In this document: positions 41,438 to 51,625 of the stretch, one piece after another
Position numbering within the stretch: the first letter of the stretch is position 1
Layout: every line of letters starts with the position of its first letter
Source: Massilistercora timonensis
GTDB taxonomy: Bacteria; Bacillota; Clostridia; Lachnospirales; Lachnospiraceae
Direction of reading: 5' to 3'
DNA length: 64,000 nt
Assembly: GCF_900312975.1 (NCBI RefSeq)
Contig: NZ_LT990039.1
Coordinates: forward strand, 2,356,001-2,420,000
The notes under the pieces: generated by a model
What the model saw: only the letters and a program-made list of their open reading frames with translations
What the model was told of the DNA's origin: nothing
Database searches by the model: none
Program-made: the position numbers and the translations under genes

Positions 41438-41480
41438 TTAGCACTCGAGGCTTGACAGTGCTAACAACAGGTGGTATTGT
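41438..41480 (+). promoter_or_regulatory. CIRCE operator and promoter of clpB
   Basis: TTAGCACTC (41438-41446), 9-bp spacer, CAGTGCTAA (41456-41464), overlapping TTGACA (41452-41457). With a 17-bp spacer the -10 is TATTGT (41475-41480). Same design as at hsp20. Confidence 0.9.
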
Positions 41481-41534
41481 TATAGTGTTGATAGAACAAA
41501 ATCAAGCCATAACTCTGTAAAGGAGGACTATATT

Positions 41535-44117
41535 ATGAACATAAATAAATTTACGCAGAAATCGCTCCAGGCGGTTCAGGACTGTGAGAAGATCGCCATG
41601 GAGTACGGCAATCAGGAGATCGAACAGGAGCATCTGTTCTACGCGCTCCTCACTCAGGACGACAGCCTGATCCTGAAGCTTATGGAAAAGATGGGGATCG
41701 ACAAGAACCTGATCGTCAACCGGGCGGAAGAGGCCATAAGAAAACGGACCAAGGTCCAGGGAGGCCGCCAGTATGTAGGCCAGAACCTGAACAACACCCT
41801 GATCCATGCGGAGGATGAAGCCAAGCAGATGGGAGACGAGTATGTCTCTGTGGAACATCTTTTCCTGGCTCTGATCAAGTACGCCAACAAAGAGATGAAA
41901 GCCATCTTTCGGGAAATGAATATCACAAGGGACGGCTTCCTGCAGGCTCTGTCCACGGTCCGGGGCAATCAGCGAGTGACCAGCGACAACCCGGAGGATA
42001 CCTATGATACTCTGAATAAATATGGTTCCGACCTGGTGGAGCGGGCCAGGGATCAGAAGCTGGATCCGGTGATCGGCCGGGACGCAGAGATCCGGAACGT
42101 GATCCGGATCCTGTCCCGGAAGACCAAGAACAACCCGGTGCTCATCGGCGAGCCTGGCGTGGGCAAGACTGCCGTGGTAGAAGGCCTGGCCCAGCGGATC
42201 GTCCGGGGGGACGTGCCGGAAGGGCTGAAGGAGAAGACCATCTTCTCCCTGGATATGGGAGCCCTGGTGGCGGGAGCCAAGTACCGGGGTGAGTTCGAGG
42301 AACGGCTGAAGGCGGTATTGGAAGAGGTGAAGAACAGCGACGGGCGGATCATCCTTTTTATCGATGAGCTGCACACCATCGTAGGCGCCGGCAAGACGGA
42401 CGGAGCCATGGACGCGGGCAACATGCTGAAACCCATGCTGGCAAGAGGAGAACTCCATTGTATCGGAGCTACCACCCTGGATGAGTACCGGCAGTATATT
42501 GAGAAAGACGCGGCTTTGGAACGGCGGTTCCAGCCGGTGATGGTGGACGAACCAACGGTGGAAGACGCCATCTCCATCCTGCGTGGACTGAAGGAGCGCT
42601 ATGAAGTGTTCCACGGTGTGAAGATCACCGATGGAGCGCTGGTGGCGGCGGCTACTCTGTCTGACCGGTACATTTCCGACCGGTTCCTTCCGGACAAGGC
42701 CATTGACCTGGTGGACGAGGCCTGCGCCCTGATCAAGACAGAGCTGGATTCTATGCCTGCGGAACTGGATGAACTGCGGCGCAAGATCATGCAGCTGGAG
42801 ATCGAGGAGGCGGCGCTTAAGAAAGAAGAAGACCGGCTGAGCAAGGACCGGCTGGCCCATCTGCAGCAGGAGCTGGCAGAACTCAGAGAAGAATTCGCCG
42901 GGAGAAAAGCCCAGTGGGATAATGAGAAGGTAGGCATCGAACGGGTACAGAAGCTGCGGGAAGAGATAGAACAGGTGAACAAAGAGATCGAGAAGGCTCA
43001 GCAGTCCTACGACCTGGAGAAAGCCGCCCAGCTGCAGTACGGAAGGCTGCCCCAGCTGCAGAAGGAGCTGGAGGCGGAAGAGGCCAAGGTGAAAGACGAA
43101 GACCGTTCCCTGGTCCATGAGAGTGTGACCGATGAGGAGATCGCCCGGATCGTGTCCCGGTGGACCGGCATTCCGGTGGCCAAGTTAAATGAGAGCGAAC
43201 GCAGCAAGACCCTGCATCTGGCAGACCAGCTTCACAAGCGGGTCATCGGCCAGGATGAGGGCGTGGAACTGGTGACGGAAGCCATCATCCGGTCCAAGGC
43301 GGGGATCAAGGATCCCACCAAGCCCATCGGTTCCTTCCTGTTCCTGGGACCCACCGGCGTAGGTAAGACGGAGCTTGCCAAAGCCCTGGCGGAAAGTCTG
43401 TTTGACGATGAGAACAACATGGTGCGGATCGATATGAGTGAGTACATGGAGAAGTATTCTGTGTCCAGGCTTATCGGAGCGCCTCCGGGATATGTGGGGT
43501 ATGACGAGGGCGGACAGCTGACCGAGGCAGTGCGGAGAAAGCCTTATTCGGTGGTGCTGTTCGATGAGATCGAGAAAGCCCATCCGGATGTGTTCAATGT
43601 GCTCCTTCAGGTGCTGGACGACGGCCGGATCACCGATTCCCAGGGCCGTACGGTAGATTTTAAGAATACCATCCTGATCATGACCTCTAATATCGGATCC
43701 TCCTATCTGCTGGACGGCATTGAGGAGGACGGCACCATCCGTCCGGAGAGCCAGGCGGCGGTGATGGAAGACCTGCGGGCCCACTTCCGTCCGGAATTCT
43801 TAAACCGGCTGGATGAGACCATCATGTTCCGGCCATTGACGAAAGACAATATTTATGACATTATTGACTTACTGATCGCGGATGTGAATAAGCGTCTCGC
43901 GGACAAGGAGATCTCCATTGAGCTGACGCCGGAGGCCAAGAACCAGGTGGTGGAGGGCGGATACGACCCAACCTACGGCGCCCGTCCGCTGAAGCGTTAC
44001 CTGCAGAAGAATGTGGAGACGCTGGCGGCGAAGCTTATGCTGCAGGGAGATATCGGCGCCGGGGAGACCATTGTCATAGACGCGGAGAATGGCAAACTAA
44101 CTGCAAGGAGCCGGTAA
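41535..44117 (+). CDS. clpB: ClpB disaggregase
   Basis: 860 aa, the standard ClpB length. N-domain ([16 protein letters not shown]), first AAA+ (GEPGVGKT, 205-212), middle coiled coil (about 410-520, which separates ClpB from ClpA/C) and second AAA+ (GPTGVGKT, 605-612). C-terminal [15 protein letters not shown] is typical. With DnaK it solubilises aggregates after heat stress. AAAGGAGG precedes the ATG. dinB follows after 2 bp, so the polymerase may share heat-shock transcription. Confidence 0.96.
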   Translation: MNINKFTQKSLQAVQDCEKIAMEYGNQEIEQEHLFYALLTQDDSLILKLMEKMGIDKNLIVNRAEEAIRKRTKVQGGRQYVGQNLNNTLIHAEDEAKQMGDEYVSVEHLFLALIKYANKEMKAIFREMNITRDGFLQALSTVRGNQRVTSDNPEDTYDTLNKYGSDLVERARDQKLDPVIGRDAEIRNVIRILSRKTKNNPVLIGEPGVGKTAVVEGLAQRIVRGDVPEGLKEKTIFSLDMGALVAGAKYRGEFEERLKAVLEEVKNSDGRIILFIDELHTIVGAGKTDGAMDAGNMLKPMLARGELHCIGATTLDEYRQYIEKDAALERRFQPVMVDEPTVEDAISILRGLKERYEVFHGVKITDGALVAAATLSDRYISDRFLPDKAIDLVDEACALIKTELDSMPAELDELRRKIMQLEIEEAALKKEEDRLSKDRLAHLQQELAELREEFAGRKAQWDNEKVGIERVQKLREEIEQVNKEIEKAQQSYDLEKAAQLQYGRLPQLQKELEAEEAKVKDEDRSLVHESVTDEEIARIVSRWTGIPVAKLNESERSKTLHLADQLHKRVIGQDEGVELVTEAIIRSKAGIKDPTKPIGSFLFLGPTGVGKTELAKALAESLFDDENNMVRIDMSEYMEKYSVSRLIGAPPGYVGYDEGGQLTEAVRRKPYSVVLFDEIEKAHPDVFNVLLQVLDDGRITDSQGRTVDFKNTILIMTSNIGSSYLLDGIEEDGTIRPESQAAVMEDLRAHFRPEFLNRLDETIMFRPLTKDNIYDIIDLLIADVNKRLADKEISIELTPEAKNQVVEGGYDPTYGARPLKRYLQKNVETLAAKLMLQGDIGAGETIVIDAENGKLTARSR

Positions 44118-44119
44118 GC

Positions 44120-45352
44120 GTGAGGATCATCTTTCACATTGACGTCAATTCAGCGTATTTGAGCTGGACGGCGGTAGAACAACTGAAGAACGGGGCGAAG
44201 ACAGACCTGCGCCTGATCCCCGCCATCATCGGCGGGGATCAGAAGACCCGCCACGGCGTGGTGCTGGCCAAGTCTGTCCCTGCGAAAAAATATGGCATTC
44301 ACACTGGGGAACCGGTGGCGAATGCCATTCGTAAATGCCCGAATCTTACCATGGAGCCGCCGGACCATGAACTGTACCGGCAGTACAGCAGGCGGCTGAT
44401 GGATTTCCTTCGCACCTATACGGATCAGATCGAGCAGGTCAGCGTGGATGAGTGCTACCTGGACTTTACCGGTATCGCGGACCGGTTTTCCTCCCCGGTG
44501 GCGGCGGCTTTTGAGATCAAGGATGAGGTGCTGCGCCGGTTCGGGTTTACAGTCAATGTGGGGATATCCACCAACAAGCTGCTGGCCAAGATGGCGTCGG
44601 ATTTTGAGAAGCCCAACAAGGTACATACTCTGTTCCCGGAGGAGATCCGGGAGAAGATGTGGCCCCTGCCCATCCGGGAGCTGTATATGGCCGGGTCTTC
44701 CAGTGTCCGTACCCTGGAGAAGCTGGAGGTGCGCACCATCGGGGATCTGGCCCGCATGGATCCGGCCATCGTGGAGCTTCATCTTAAGAGCCATGGCCGC
44801 AAGCTGTGGGAATTTGCCAACGGGATCGACGATTCTCTGGTGGAAGCCGAGCCGGCGGAGGCTAAGGGGATCGGCAATTCGGTCACTCTCCCCCGGGACG
44901 CCCGGACGGAAGAAGAAGCCTGCCAGGTGCTTAAGAAGCTGGCGGCAAGCGTGGGAAGGCGGCTTCGGAAAGCCGGATACAAGGCGGGCATGGTCAGTGT
45001 GGAGATCCGATATCATGATTTCCGGAACTTTTCTCATCAGCGGCAGCTTGGGAAAGCCTCCAGCAAGGATGAGGAGATCTGGCGCACGTCCGTGGAACTG
45101 TTTCGGGAGCTGTGGACAGGGGAGCCGGTGCGCCTTCTTGGCATCCGCACCTCCAAGCTTGCGGAGGAAGGAGAGCCGGAGCAGATGACTCTTTTTGAGT
45201 TCCAGGCGGACCAGGAGAAGGAAGAGAAGCGGCAGGAAGACTTAAGGAAACGGGAACGGCTTGATGAGGCTCTTGGGAAGATCCGGAAGAAATATGGGGA
45301 AAATGTGATCCAGAAGGGAATCCTTCCAGAGAATGACCGGGAATCCCGGTGA
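44120..45352 (+). CDS. dinB: DNA polymerase IV (Y-family)
   Basis: 410 aa. Catalytic residues are visible: HIDVNSAYLSW (D8) and SVDECYLDFT (D110, E111). Thumb HhH region: IGDLARMDPAIVELHLKSHG. The little finger and a C-terminal acidic tail with a beta-clamp-like segment (QMTLFEF) follow. It copies past DNA lesions. GTG start two bases after the clpB stop; AAGGAG lies within the end of clpB. Cotranscription with clpB is likely. Confidence 0.92.
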   Translation: MRIIFHIDVNSAYLSWTAVEQLKNGAKTDLRLIPAIIGGDQKTRHGVVLAKSVPAKKYGIHTGEPVANAIRKCPNLTMEPPDHELYRQYSRRLMDFLRTYTDQIEQVSVDECYLDFTGIADRFSSPVAAAFEIKDEVLRRFGFTVNVGISTNKLLAKMASDFEKPNKVHTLFPEEIREKMWPLPIRELYMAGSSSVRTLEKLEVRTIGDLARMDPAIVELHLKSHGRKLWEFANGIDDSLVEAEPAEAKGIGNSVTLPRDARTEEEACQVLKKLAASVGRRLRKAGYKAGMVSVEIRYHDFRNFSHQRQLGKASSKDEEIWRTSVELFRELWTGEPVRLLGIRTSKLAEEGEPEQMTLFEFQADQEKEEKRQEDLRKRERLDEALGKIRKKYGENVIQKGILPENDRESR

Positions 45353-45389
45353 CAGAAAAATCCTTCCGATCCGCTCATAGACAGAAGAA

Positions 45390-45431
45390 AAGCTGCGAAT
45401 GCTATGTGATAGACAGTTCGCGGCTTTTTTT
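45390..45431 (+). terminator. Terminator of the clpB-dinB unit
   Basis: AAGCTGCGAA/TTCGCGGCTT stem (one G-U), 17-nt loop, T-run. Confidence 0.7.
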
Positions 45432-45456
45432 GGCGGACAGAGGAGGTGAGCGCAGG

Positions 45457-46314
45457 ATGAAGGATCGGGGGAGATCCCGGGAAATCCTGATGGATGTGGC
45501 CGTCGATGTGGCGGCAGGGGCGCTGATCGGGGCGGGGCTTTATAATTTCGCCCTTTACGGGGATTTCCCGGTGGCGGGATTTACAGGGATCGCGGTGATC
45601 CTTTTTCATCTGACCGGGCTTCCCATCGGGGCGGGGACGCTGCTTCTCAACGTGCCGGTGGCATTTTTGTGCTTCCGTTTCCTGGGGAAGGGATTTTTCC
45701 TGAAGTCGGTAAGGTCTATGCTGATCGTGTCTGCATTGACCGACTGGGTGGCGCCCCTGTTCCCGGTTTATTCCGGTGAGCGGATTCTGGCTGCCGTCTG
45801 TACCGGGGTTCTGTGCGGGATCGGGTACGCCCTGATCTTCCTGCGGGGATCTTCCACCGGGGGACAGGATTTTATCAGCCTTTCGCTACAGAAGTGGAAA
45901 CCCCACATGGCCCTTGGCACTATCATGATGATCCTGGACGGAGCGGTCATACTCCTGGGCAGCCTCCTGGTTTTCCGGGATATGGACGGATTGATCTGCG
46001 GCGGGATCGTAACCTGGCTGCTGGCCGGGATCGTGAACCAGGTTCTGTATGGAAGCGGCCGGGGCAGACTTATGCTGGTGATCACGGAGAAGGGCGGCTC
46101 CATCGCGGAGATGGTGGGACAAAAGTTTCACCGGGGGACCACCATCCTGGAAGGAAAGGGCGGCTACTCGGGGCTGGATAAGGAAGTGGTGGTCTGCGCC
46201 TGCGGAAGGAAAGAGATCCACGGATTAAAGCAGATGGTCCGCCAGATGGATCCGGAGGCCTTCACCATTATCCTGGAATCCGGCGAAGTGATGGGGGAAG
46301 GCTTCCAAAAGTAA
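45457..46314 (+). CDS. YitT family membrane protein (DUF161/DUF2179)
   Basis: 285 aa. Five to six N-terminal membrane helices (GALIGAGLYNFALYGDFPVA, GFTGIAVILFH, FLRGSSTGGQDFI) and a C-terminal soluble DUF2179-type domain (LMLVITEKGGSIAEMV, RGTTILEGKGGYSG). Function unknown in the family. The start at 45457 follows GGAGGTGAG; the longer frame from 45349 would run through the dinB terminator and is rejected. Confidence 0.88.
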   Translation: MKDRGRSREILMDVAVDVAAGALIGAGLYNFALYGDFPVAGFTGIAVILFHLTGLPIGAGTLLLNVPVAFLCFRFLGKGFFLKSVRSMLIVSALTDWVAPLFPVYSGERILAAVCTGVLCGIGYALIFLRGSSTGGQDFISLSLQKWKPHMALGTIMMILDGAVILLGSLLVFRDMDGLICGGIVTWLLAGIVNQVLYGSGRGRLMLVITEKGGSIAEMVGQKFHRGTTILEGKGGYSGLDKEVVVCACGRKEIHGLKQMVRQMDPEAFTIILESGEVMGEGFQK

Positions 46315-46322
46315 ATTGCGCT

Positions 46323-46350
46323 TTGCTCTGTGTGCAATTAATGCTATAAT
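46323..46350 (+). promoter_or_regulatory. Promoter of the murE operon
   Basis: TTGCTC (46323-46328), 16-bp spacer, TGC-TATAAT extended -10 (46345-46350). Confidence 0.65.
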
Positions 46351-46385
46351 AGGTTAGAATTCGAAAAAACAGGAGGCCAGGAACT

Positions 46386-47861
46386 ATGAAGCTGACAAAG
46401 CTGTTGGAACGTCTGGAATATAAAGTAGTCCGGGGAAGCGATCAGATCGAGGTGACGGAACTGATCAACGATTCCCGGAAAGTGTCGGAGGGAAGTGTGT
46501 TCGTCTGCATCAGCGGGGCTGTCTCAGACGGACATTCCTATGTGGCCGAGGTGGCGGAAAAAGGCGCCGCCGCGGTAGTGGTTGAAAAAGACGTGGAAGC
46601 GCCGGAGGGACTGACGGTGATCCGGGTGGAGGATACCCGGTACGCGCTGGCGCTGATGTCCGCCTCTTATTTTGACTATCCGGCGGAAAAACTGAAGGTG
46701 ATCGGGATCACAGGAACCAAGGGAAAGACGACCACCACTTACATGGTGAAGTCCATCCTGGAGGAAGTGGGACACAAGGTAGGGCTGATCGGCACCATCG
46801 AGGCCCTGATCGGAGACCGGGCGATCCCGGCCAGCAACACCACGCCGGAATCCTACACCATCCAGAATTATTTTGCCCAGATGGTGGAGGCTGGCTGCGA
46901 CAGTGTGGTCATGGAAGTTTCCTCCCAGGGGCTTATGCTTCACCGGACGGCGGGGATCCCCTTTGAGATCGGCATTTTCACCAATCTGGGGGAAGACCAT
47001 ATCGGACCTAATGAGCACAAGGACTTTGAAGATTATAAACGGTGCAAGGGGCTGTTGTTCAAGCAGTGCCGGATCGGCATCGGCAACGTGGACGACCAGT
47101 GGTTTGCCGATGTGTTCCGGGGAGCCACCTGCCGGGTGGAGACCTTCGGGTTCTCCGAGAAGGCCGATCTTCGGGCGGTGGATGTAGAACATATCTCCAG
47201 ACCGGGATACCTGGGAGTTAAGTACCATGTGACCGGACTGATGGACTTCGATGTGGAGATCGATATCCCGGGAGAATTCAGTGTGTACAACTCCCTGACC
47301 GCCATCGCGGTATGCCGGCATTTTGACGTGCCGGTGGAGAAGATCCAGAAGGCGCTGAAGGTAGCCAAGGTCAAGGGCCGGATCGAGATGGTGAAGGTAT
47401 CCGATGAGTTTACCCTGATGATCGATTATGCCCACAATGCCATGAGTCTGGAGAGTCTGCTGCGGACCCTCAGGGATTATGAGCCGGGCCGGATCGTGAC
47501 GGTGTTCGGCTGCGGCGGCAACCGCTCCAGGACCCGCCGGTATGAGATGGGAGAGGTGTCCGGAAAACTTTCCGACTTCACCATCATTACCTCTGACAAT
47601 CCCAGATTCGAGGAGCCCCAGGCCATTATCGACGACATTATCACCGGGATCAAAAAGACAGATGGGAAATACATTGACATCTGCGACCGGAAGGAGGCCA
47701 TCCGGTACGCCATCCGGCATGGTCAGCCGGGAGATGTGATCATCCTGGCCGGGAAGGGCCATGAGACTTATCAGGAGATCCGGGGCGTCAAGTACGACAT
47801 GGACGACCGGGTGCTGATCCGGGAAGTGCTGGAAGAGATGAAGGAGGAACATGTACGCTGA
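46386..47861 (+). CDS. murE: MurE, UDP-MurNAc-tripeptide synthetase
   Basis: 491 aa Mur ligase adding the third residue of the peptidoglycan stem. ATP loop GITGTKGKTTT (about 107-117), NLGEDHIGPNEHKD, and DNPR (D404-R407). DNPR is the signature of meso-diaminopimelate-adding enzymes, as expected for Clostridia. First gene of the long housekeeping operon; its end overlaps priA by 11 bp. Confidence 0.94.
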   Translation: MKLTKLLERLEYKVVRGSDQIEVTELINDSRKVSEGSVFVCISGAVSDGHSYVAEVAEKGAAAVVVEKDVEAPEGLTVIRVEDTRYALALMSASYFDYPAEKLKVIGITGTKGKTTTTYMVKSILEEVGHKVGLIGTIEALIGDRAIPASNTTPESYTIQNYFAQMVEAGCDSVVMEVSSQGLMLHRTAGIPFEIGIFTNLGEDHIGPNEHKDFEDYKRCKGLLFKQCRIGIGNVDDQWFADVFRGATCRVETFGFSEKADLRAVDVEHISRPGYLGVKYHVTGLMDFDVEIDIPGEFSVYNSLTAIAVCRHFDVPVEKIQKALKVAKVKGRIEMVKVSDEFTLMIDYAHNAMSLESLLRTLRDYEPGRIVTVFGCGGNRSRTRRYEMGEVSGKLSDFTIITSDNPRFEEPQAIIDDIITGIKKTDGKYIDICDRKEAIRYAIRHGQPGDVIILAGKGHETYQEIRGVKYDMDDRVLIREVLEEMKEEHVR

Positions 47862-50079
47862 TATTATCATAGATATTACCCACGAGAGGCTGGATAAGGT
47901 CTTCCAGTACCGGGTGCCGGAAGAAATGGCGGGAACCCTTGCCGTGGGGATGGAAGTGATCGTCCCCTTTGGCAGGAATGACCGCGAGATCTCCGGATAT
48001 ATCGTGGGTTTCTCCGAGGATGCCGGATATGATCCCAAGAAGATCAAACCGGTCCTTGGGAAGGCGGAAGGGAAGAAGGCCATTGAGTCCAGACTGGTGG
48101 CGCTGGCGGCCTGGATGAAGGAAAATTACGGTGGAACCATGATCCAGGCGTTAAAGACGGTGCTGCCGGTGAAGAAGCAGGAGAAGACCCGGGCCAGGCG
48201 CACGGTGAAGCTTCTGCTCACCCGGGAGGCCGCCCGGGAGAAGCTGGAATTCTATCTCCATAAGAATCAGCGGGCCAGGGCCCGGCTTCTGGCGGGGCTT
48301 CTGGACCAGCCGGAGCAGCCCTATGAACTGGTCACCGGGAAGCTGCATGTGACCGCGGAGGTGATCCGGGCCCTGCAGGATCAGGGAGTTCTTGCGGTGG
48401 AGAGCCAGGAGGAGTTCCGTAATCCTGTGAAACCTGGAGAGAGAGAAGCAAGAGAGATCACCTATACCAGGGAGCAGCAGCAGGCCATCGATACCTTCCG
48501 GCAGGACTACGAAGCCGGGATCCGCAAGACCTATCTGGTCTACGGGATCACCGGAAGCGGGAAGACGGAAGTCTACATGGAGATGATCGAGACCGTGGTG
48601 CGGGCCGGAAGACAGGCCATTTTCCTGATCCCGGAGATCGCCCTTACTTATCAGACGGTGCTCCGCTTCTACCAGAGATTTGGAGACCGGGTGTCTATTC
48701 TGAACTCCCGGCTTTCCGCGGGGGAGCGGTCAGACCAGATGGAGCGGGTGAAACGGGGAGAGGTGGACGTGATGATCGGACCCCGGTCCGCCCTTTTCAC
48801 TCCATTTTCCAATCTGGGGCTGATCGTGATCGATGAGGAGCACGAACGGACCTATAAAAGCGAGCAGGTTCCCCGGTATCACGCCAGGGAGACGGCAAAA
48901 GAGCGGGCCCGGATGGAAGGGGCCAGCCTGGTGCTGGGCTCCGCTACTCCGTCCCTGGAGGCGTTCTACCGGTGCGAGCAGGGAGAATACCAGCTGCTGC
49001 GGCTTCCCGGCCGGGCGGCGGGGCAGAGCCTTCCCAGAGTATATGTGGCGGATATGCGGGAAGAATTGAAGAAAGGAAACCGGTCCATCTTAAGCGACGG
49101 GCTGAAGGAGCGGATGGCGGACCGGCTTGAGAAGGGGCAGCAGACCATGCTGTTCCTGAACCGGCGGGGCTATTCCGGGTTTGTTTCCTGCAGGGCCTGT
49201 GGGCATGTGGTGAAATGTCCCCACTGTGATGTATCTCTGTCCCTGCACAAAGGACGTCGTCTGGTGTGCCATTACTGCGGGCATGAGGAGCCGGCGCCGG
49301 ATCGCTGTCCCTCCTGCGGATCTTCCTATATCGGGGGATTCAGGGCCGGGACCCAGCAGATCGAGGAACTGGTGAAAAAAGAATTTCCCCAGGCCCGGGT
49401 ACTGCGTATGGATCTGGATACTACCCGGGCAAAGGATGGATATGAGAAGATCCTGTCAGCCTTTGCCAACCGGGAGGCAGATATCCTGATCGGGACCCAG
49501 ATGATCGTGAAGGGCCATGATTTCCCGGGAGTTACCCTGGTGGGAGTGCTGGCGGCAGACCTGTCTCTTTACACCGACGATTATCAGGCGGGAGAGCGGA
49601 CCTTCCAGCTTCTGACCCAGGCGGCGGGAAGAGCCGGCCGGGGGGAAGTGCCCGGAGAAGTGGTGATCCAGACTTACAGCCCGGATCACTACAGTATCGA
49701 GATGGCGGCCCGGCAGGATTACGAGGGCTTCTATGAGCAGGAGATGCAGTACCGGAGCCTGATGGGGTATCCGCCCTGCAGCCAGCTTCTGGCAGTCCTG
49801 ATGACAGGGGAGGAGGAAGAACACCTTCATCTGGCGGCAGAGTATCTGAAGGAATTCGCCCTTCGCCTGGACAAGGAAGGGAAGCTTCAGGTGATCGGCC
49901 CTGCAAGCCCCTATGTGGGCAAGGTCAACGACCGGTACCGCAGGACCTTATATATCAAGAGCGAGGATTACGGGGTGCTGACCCGCGCCAAGGATCTTCT
50001 GGAACAGTATATCGAGATCAACCGGGGATTTCAGACGGTGCAGATCCAGTTTGATTTCAACCCGATGCATACATTTTAG
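47851..50079 (+). CDS. priA: PriA, primosomal replication-restart helicase
   Basis: 742 aa. N-terminal DNA-binding domain (DITHERLDKVFQYRVPEE), helicase with GITGSGKTEVY (232-239) and DEEH (328-331). Eight Cys in the zinc insert: CRACGHVVKCPHCDVSLS then CHYCGHEEPAPDRCPSCG. Then QAAGRAGRG motif VI. It reloads the replisome at stalled forks. The start overlaps murE. Confidence 0.95.
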   Translation: MYADIIIDITHERLDKVFQYRVPEEMAGTLAVGMEVIVPFGRNDREISGYIVGFSEDAGYDPKKIKPVLGKAEGKKAIESRLVALAAWMKENYGGTMIQALKTVLPVKKQEKTRARRTVKLLLTREAAREKLEFYLHKNQRARARLLAGLLDQPEQPYELVTGKLHVTAEVIRALQDQGVLAVESQEEFRNPVKPGEREAREITYTREQQQAIDTFRQDYEAGIRKTYLVYGITGSGKTEVYMEMIETVVRAGRQAIFLIPEIALTYQTVLRFYQRFGDRVSILNSRLSAGERSDQMERVKRGEVDVMIGPRSALFTPFSNLGLIVIDEEHERTYKSEQVPRYHARETAKERARMEGASLVLGSATPSLEAFYRCEQGEYQLLRLPGRAAGQSLPRVYVADMREELKKGNRSILSDGLKERMADRLEKGQQTMLFLNRRGYSGFVSCRACGHVVKCPHCDVSLSLHKGRRLVCHYCGHEEPAPDRCPSCGSSYIGGFRAGTQQIEELVKKEFPQARVLRMDLDTTRAKDGYEKILSAFANREADILIGTQMIVKGHDFPGVTLVGVLAADLSLYTDDYQAGERTFQLLTQAAGRAGRGEVPGEVVIQTYSPDHYSIEMAARQDYEGFYEQEMQYRSLMGYPPCSQLLAVLMTGEEEEHLHLAAEYLKEFALRLDKEGKLQVIGPASPYVGKVNDRYRRTLYIKSEDYGVLTRAKDLLEQYIEINRGFQTVQIQFDFNPMHTF

Positions 50080-50105
50080 GAAACAGACCAAAGGAGAGAA
50101 GAAAA

Positions 50106-50594
50106 ATGGGAATTCGAAAAATACGTGAGATCGGTGACGAGGTGCTGACCAAGCAGTGCAAGGAAGTGACCAAGATGAGCCTTCGCACGAAGATCCTTAT
50201 CGGAGACATGCTGGACACCATGTACGAGGCCATGGGCGTAGGCCTTGCGGCGCCTCAGGTGGGAGTCTTAAAAAGGATCGTGGTCATCGATGTAGGGGAA
50301 GGCCCCATCATCCTGATCAACCCGGAAATCCTGGAGACCTCCGGGGAGCAGACCGGAGAGGAAGGGTGCTTGAGCGTACCCGGTAAATCCGGCGTGGTGA
50401 CCCGCCCGGACTATGTGAAGGTAAGAGCCCTCAATGAAGATATGGAAGAGATCGAGCTGGAGGGAGAAGGGCTGCTGGCGCGGGCTTTCTGCCATGAGAT
50501 CGATCACCTGGACGGCCACATGTATGTGGAATTGGTGGAAGGCGAACTCCACGACGTGGGCGCGGAGCCGGAAGAAGAGGAGGACGAGGTATAG
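50106..50594 (+). CDS. def: Peptide deformylase
   Basis: 162 aa. Motifs GVGLAAPQVG, EGCLSVPG (C88 metal ligand) and CHEIDHLDG (H130, E131, H134). The residue before HE is Cys rather than the common Gln, as seen in other Clostridia. Removes the N-formyl group from nascent proteins. Its stop directly precedes the fmt start, pairing removal and addition of the formyl group. Confidence 0.95.
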   Translation: MGIRKIREIGDEVLTKQCKEVTKMSLRTKILIGDMLDTMYEAMGVGLAAPQVGVLKRIVVIDVGEGPIILINPEILETSGEQTGEEGCLSVPGKSGVVTRPDYVKVRALNEDMEEIELEGEGLLARAFCHEIDHLDGHMYVELVEGELHDVGAEPEEEEDEV

Positions 50595-51536
50595 ATGAGA
50601 GTCATATTCATGGGGACTCCGGATTTCTCTGTAGGGACGCTGGAGGCCCTGATCCAGGCAGGCCATCAGGTGGTGCTGGCAGTGACCCAGCCGGACAAGC
50701 CCAAGGGCCGGGGCGGGAAGATGCAGTTCCCGCCGGTAAAAGAGACTGCCCTGGAGCACGGGATCCCGGTATTCCAGCCCCGGAAGGTGCGGGAGCCGGA
50801 GAATATCGAAGAACTTAGGAAATATCAGGCAGACGTGATCGTGGTGGTGGCTTTCGGGCAGATCCTGCCCAGGGAGATCCTGGAGCTGACTCCTTACGGC
50901 TGCATCAACGTCCATGCCTCCCTGCTTCCATCCTATAGAGGAGCGGCCCCCATCCAGTGGGCGGTGATCAACGGGGAAGAAGTGTCTGGCGTGACTACCA
51001 TGCAGATGGACGAAGGGCTGGATACGGGAGACATGCTGCTGAAGACAGAAGTGCCTCTGGAGCCTAAGGAGACCGGCGGAAGCCTTCATGACAAACTGGC
51101 GGCGGCCGGGGCAAGCCTTTGCGTCAGGACTCTGAAAGCCCTGGAGGAAGGCGCGGTGACGCCAAAGAAACAGGGGGAGAGCCCCACGGCCTACGCTTCC
51201 ATGCTGAAGAAAGAGATGGGAGAGATCTGCTGGAAGGATCCGGCCATCTCCATCGAGCGGCTGATCCGGGGGTTAAATCCCTGGCCCAGCGCCTATACCG
51301 GCTGGCAGGATAAGACTATGAAGATCTGGGAGGCTGAGGTTTTGGAAGAAGACGGCGGCCAGGAGCCGGGGACCGTGGTCCGGGTGGACAAAGACGGATT
51401 CCTGGTGCAGACCGGCAAGGGCCTTCTGAAGGTGACGGCTCTGCAGATCCCAGGCAAGAAGCGGATGGAGGCAGACGCATTCCTGCGTGGGTACGCCATG
51501 GAGCCGGGAGAGAAACTGGGGATAAAAAATTCTTAA
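50595..51536 (+). CDS. fmt: Methionyl-tRNA formyltransferase
   Basis: 313 aa. Formyltransferase domain with FMGTPDFSVGTLEAL, the NVHASLLPSYRGAAPIQWAV folate/catalytic segment (Asn, His) and the tRNA-binding C-terminal domain (KEMGEICWKDPAISIERLIR). Adds formyl to initiator Met-tRNA. No gap after def, so they are translated from one message. Confidence 0.95.
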   Translation: MRVIFMGTPDFSVGTLEALIQAGHQVVLAVTQPDKPKGRGGKMQFPPVKETALEHGIPVFQPRKVREPENIEELRKYQADVIVVVAFGQILPREILELTPYGCINVHASLLPSYRGAAPIQWAVINGEEVSGVTTMQMDEGLDTGDMLLKTEVPLEPKETGGSLHDKLAAAGASLCVRTLKALEEGAVTPKKQGESPTAYASMLKKEMGEICWKDPAISIERLIRGLNPWPSAYTGWQDKTMKIWEAEVLEEDGGQEPGTVVRVDKDGFLVQTGKGLLKVTALQIPGKKRMEADAFLRGYAMEPGEKLGIKNS

Positions 51537-51574
51537 AAATGTATGAAAACAACCTTTTTTCTCTTGTTTTCCTA

Positions 51575-51580
51575 TATAAT
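51575..51580 (+). promoter_or_regulatory. Possible internal promoter before the zinc protease gene
   Basis: TATAAT 46 bases before the ATG; no good -35 at the right distance, so weak. Confidence 0.35.
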
Positions 51581-51625
51581 ACTAGGAAGAGTTCCTGATA
51601 AGGAGCTCTCGAAGGAGGAATTCAT

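Noticed and set aside
41481-41486. TATAGT as -10 of clpB
   Set aside because: Spacing from TTGACA would be 23 bp. TATTGT at 41475 gives 17 bp and matches the hsp20 layout.
41502-43118. Open frame of 538 codons on the minus strand opposite clpB
   Set aside because: It lies fully opposite conserved clpB in GC-rich DNA, has low-complexity His/Leu/Gln-rich translation and no ribosome site; a shadow of the real gene. The same applies to the 519-codon frame opposite murE (46524-48083).
45349-45456. N-terminal extension of the YitT protein
   Set aside because: It would translate through the dinB terminator hairpin; GGAGGTGAG before ATG 45457 sets the start.
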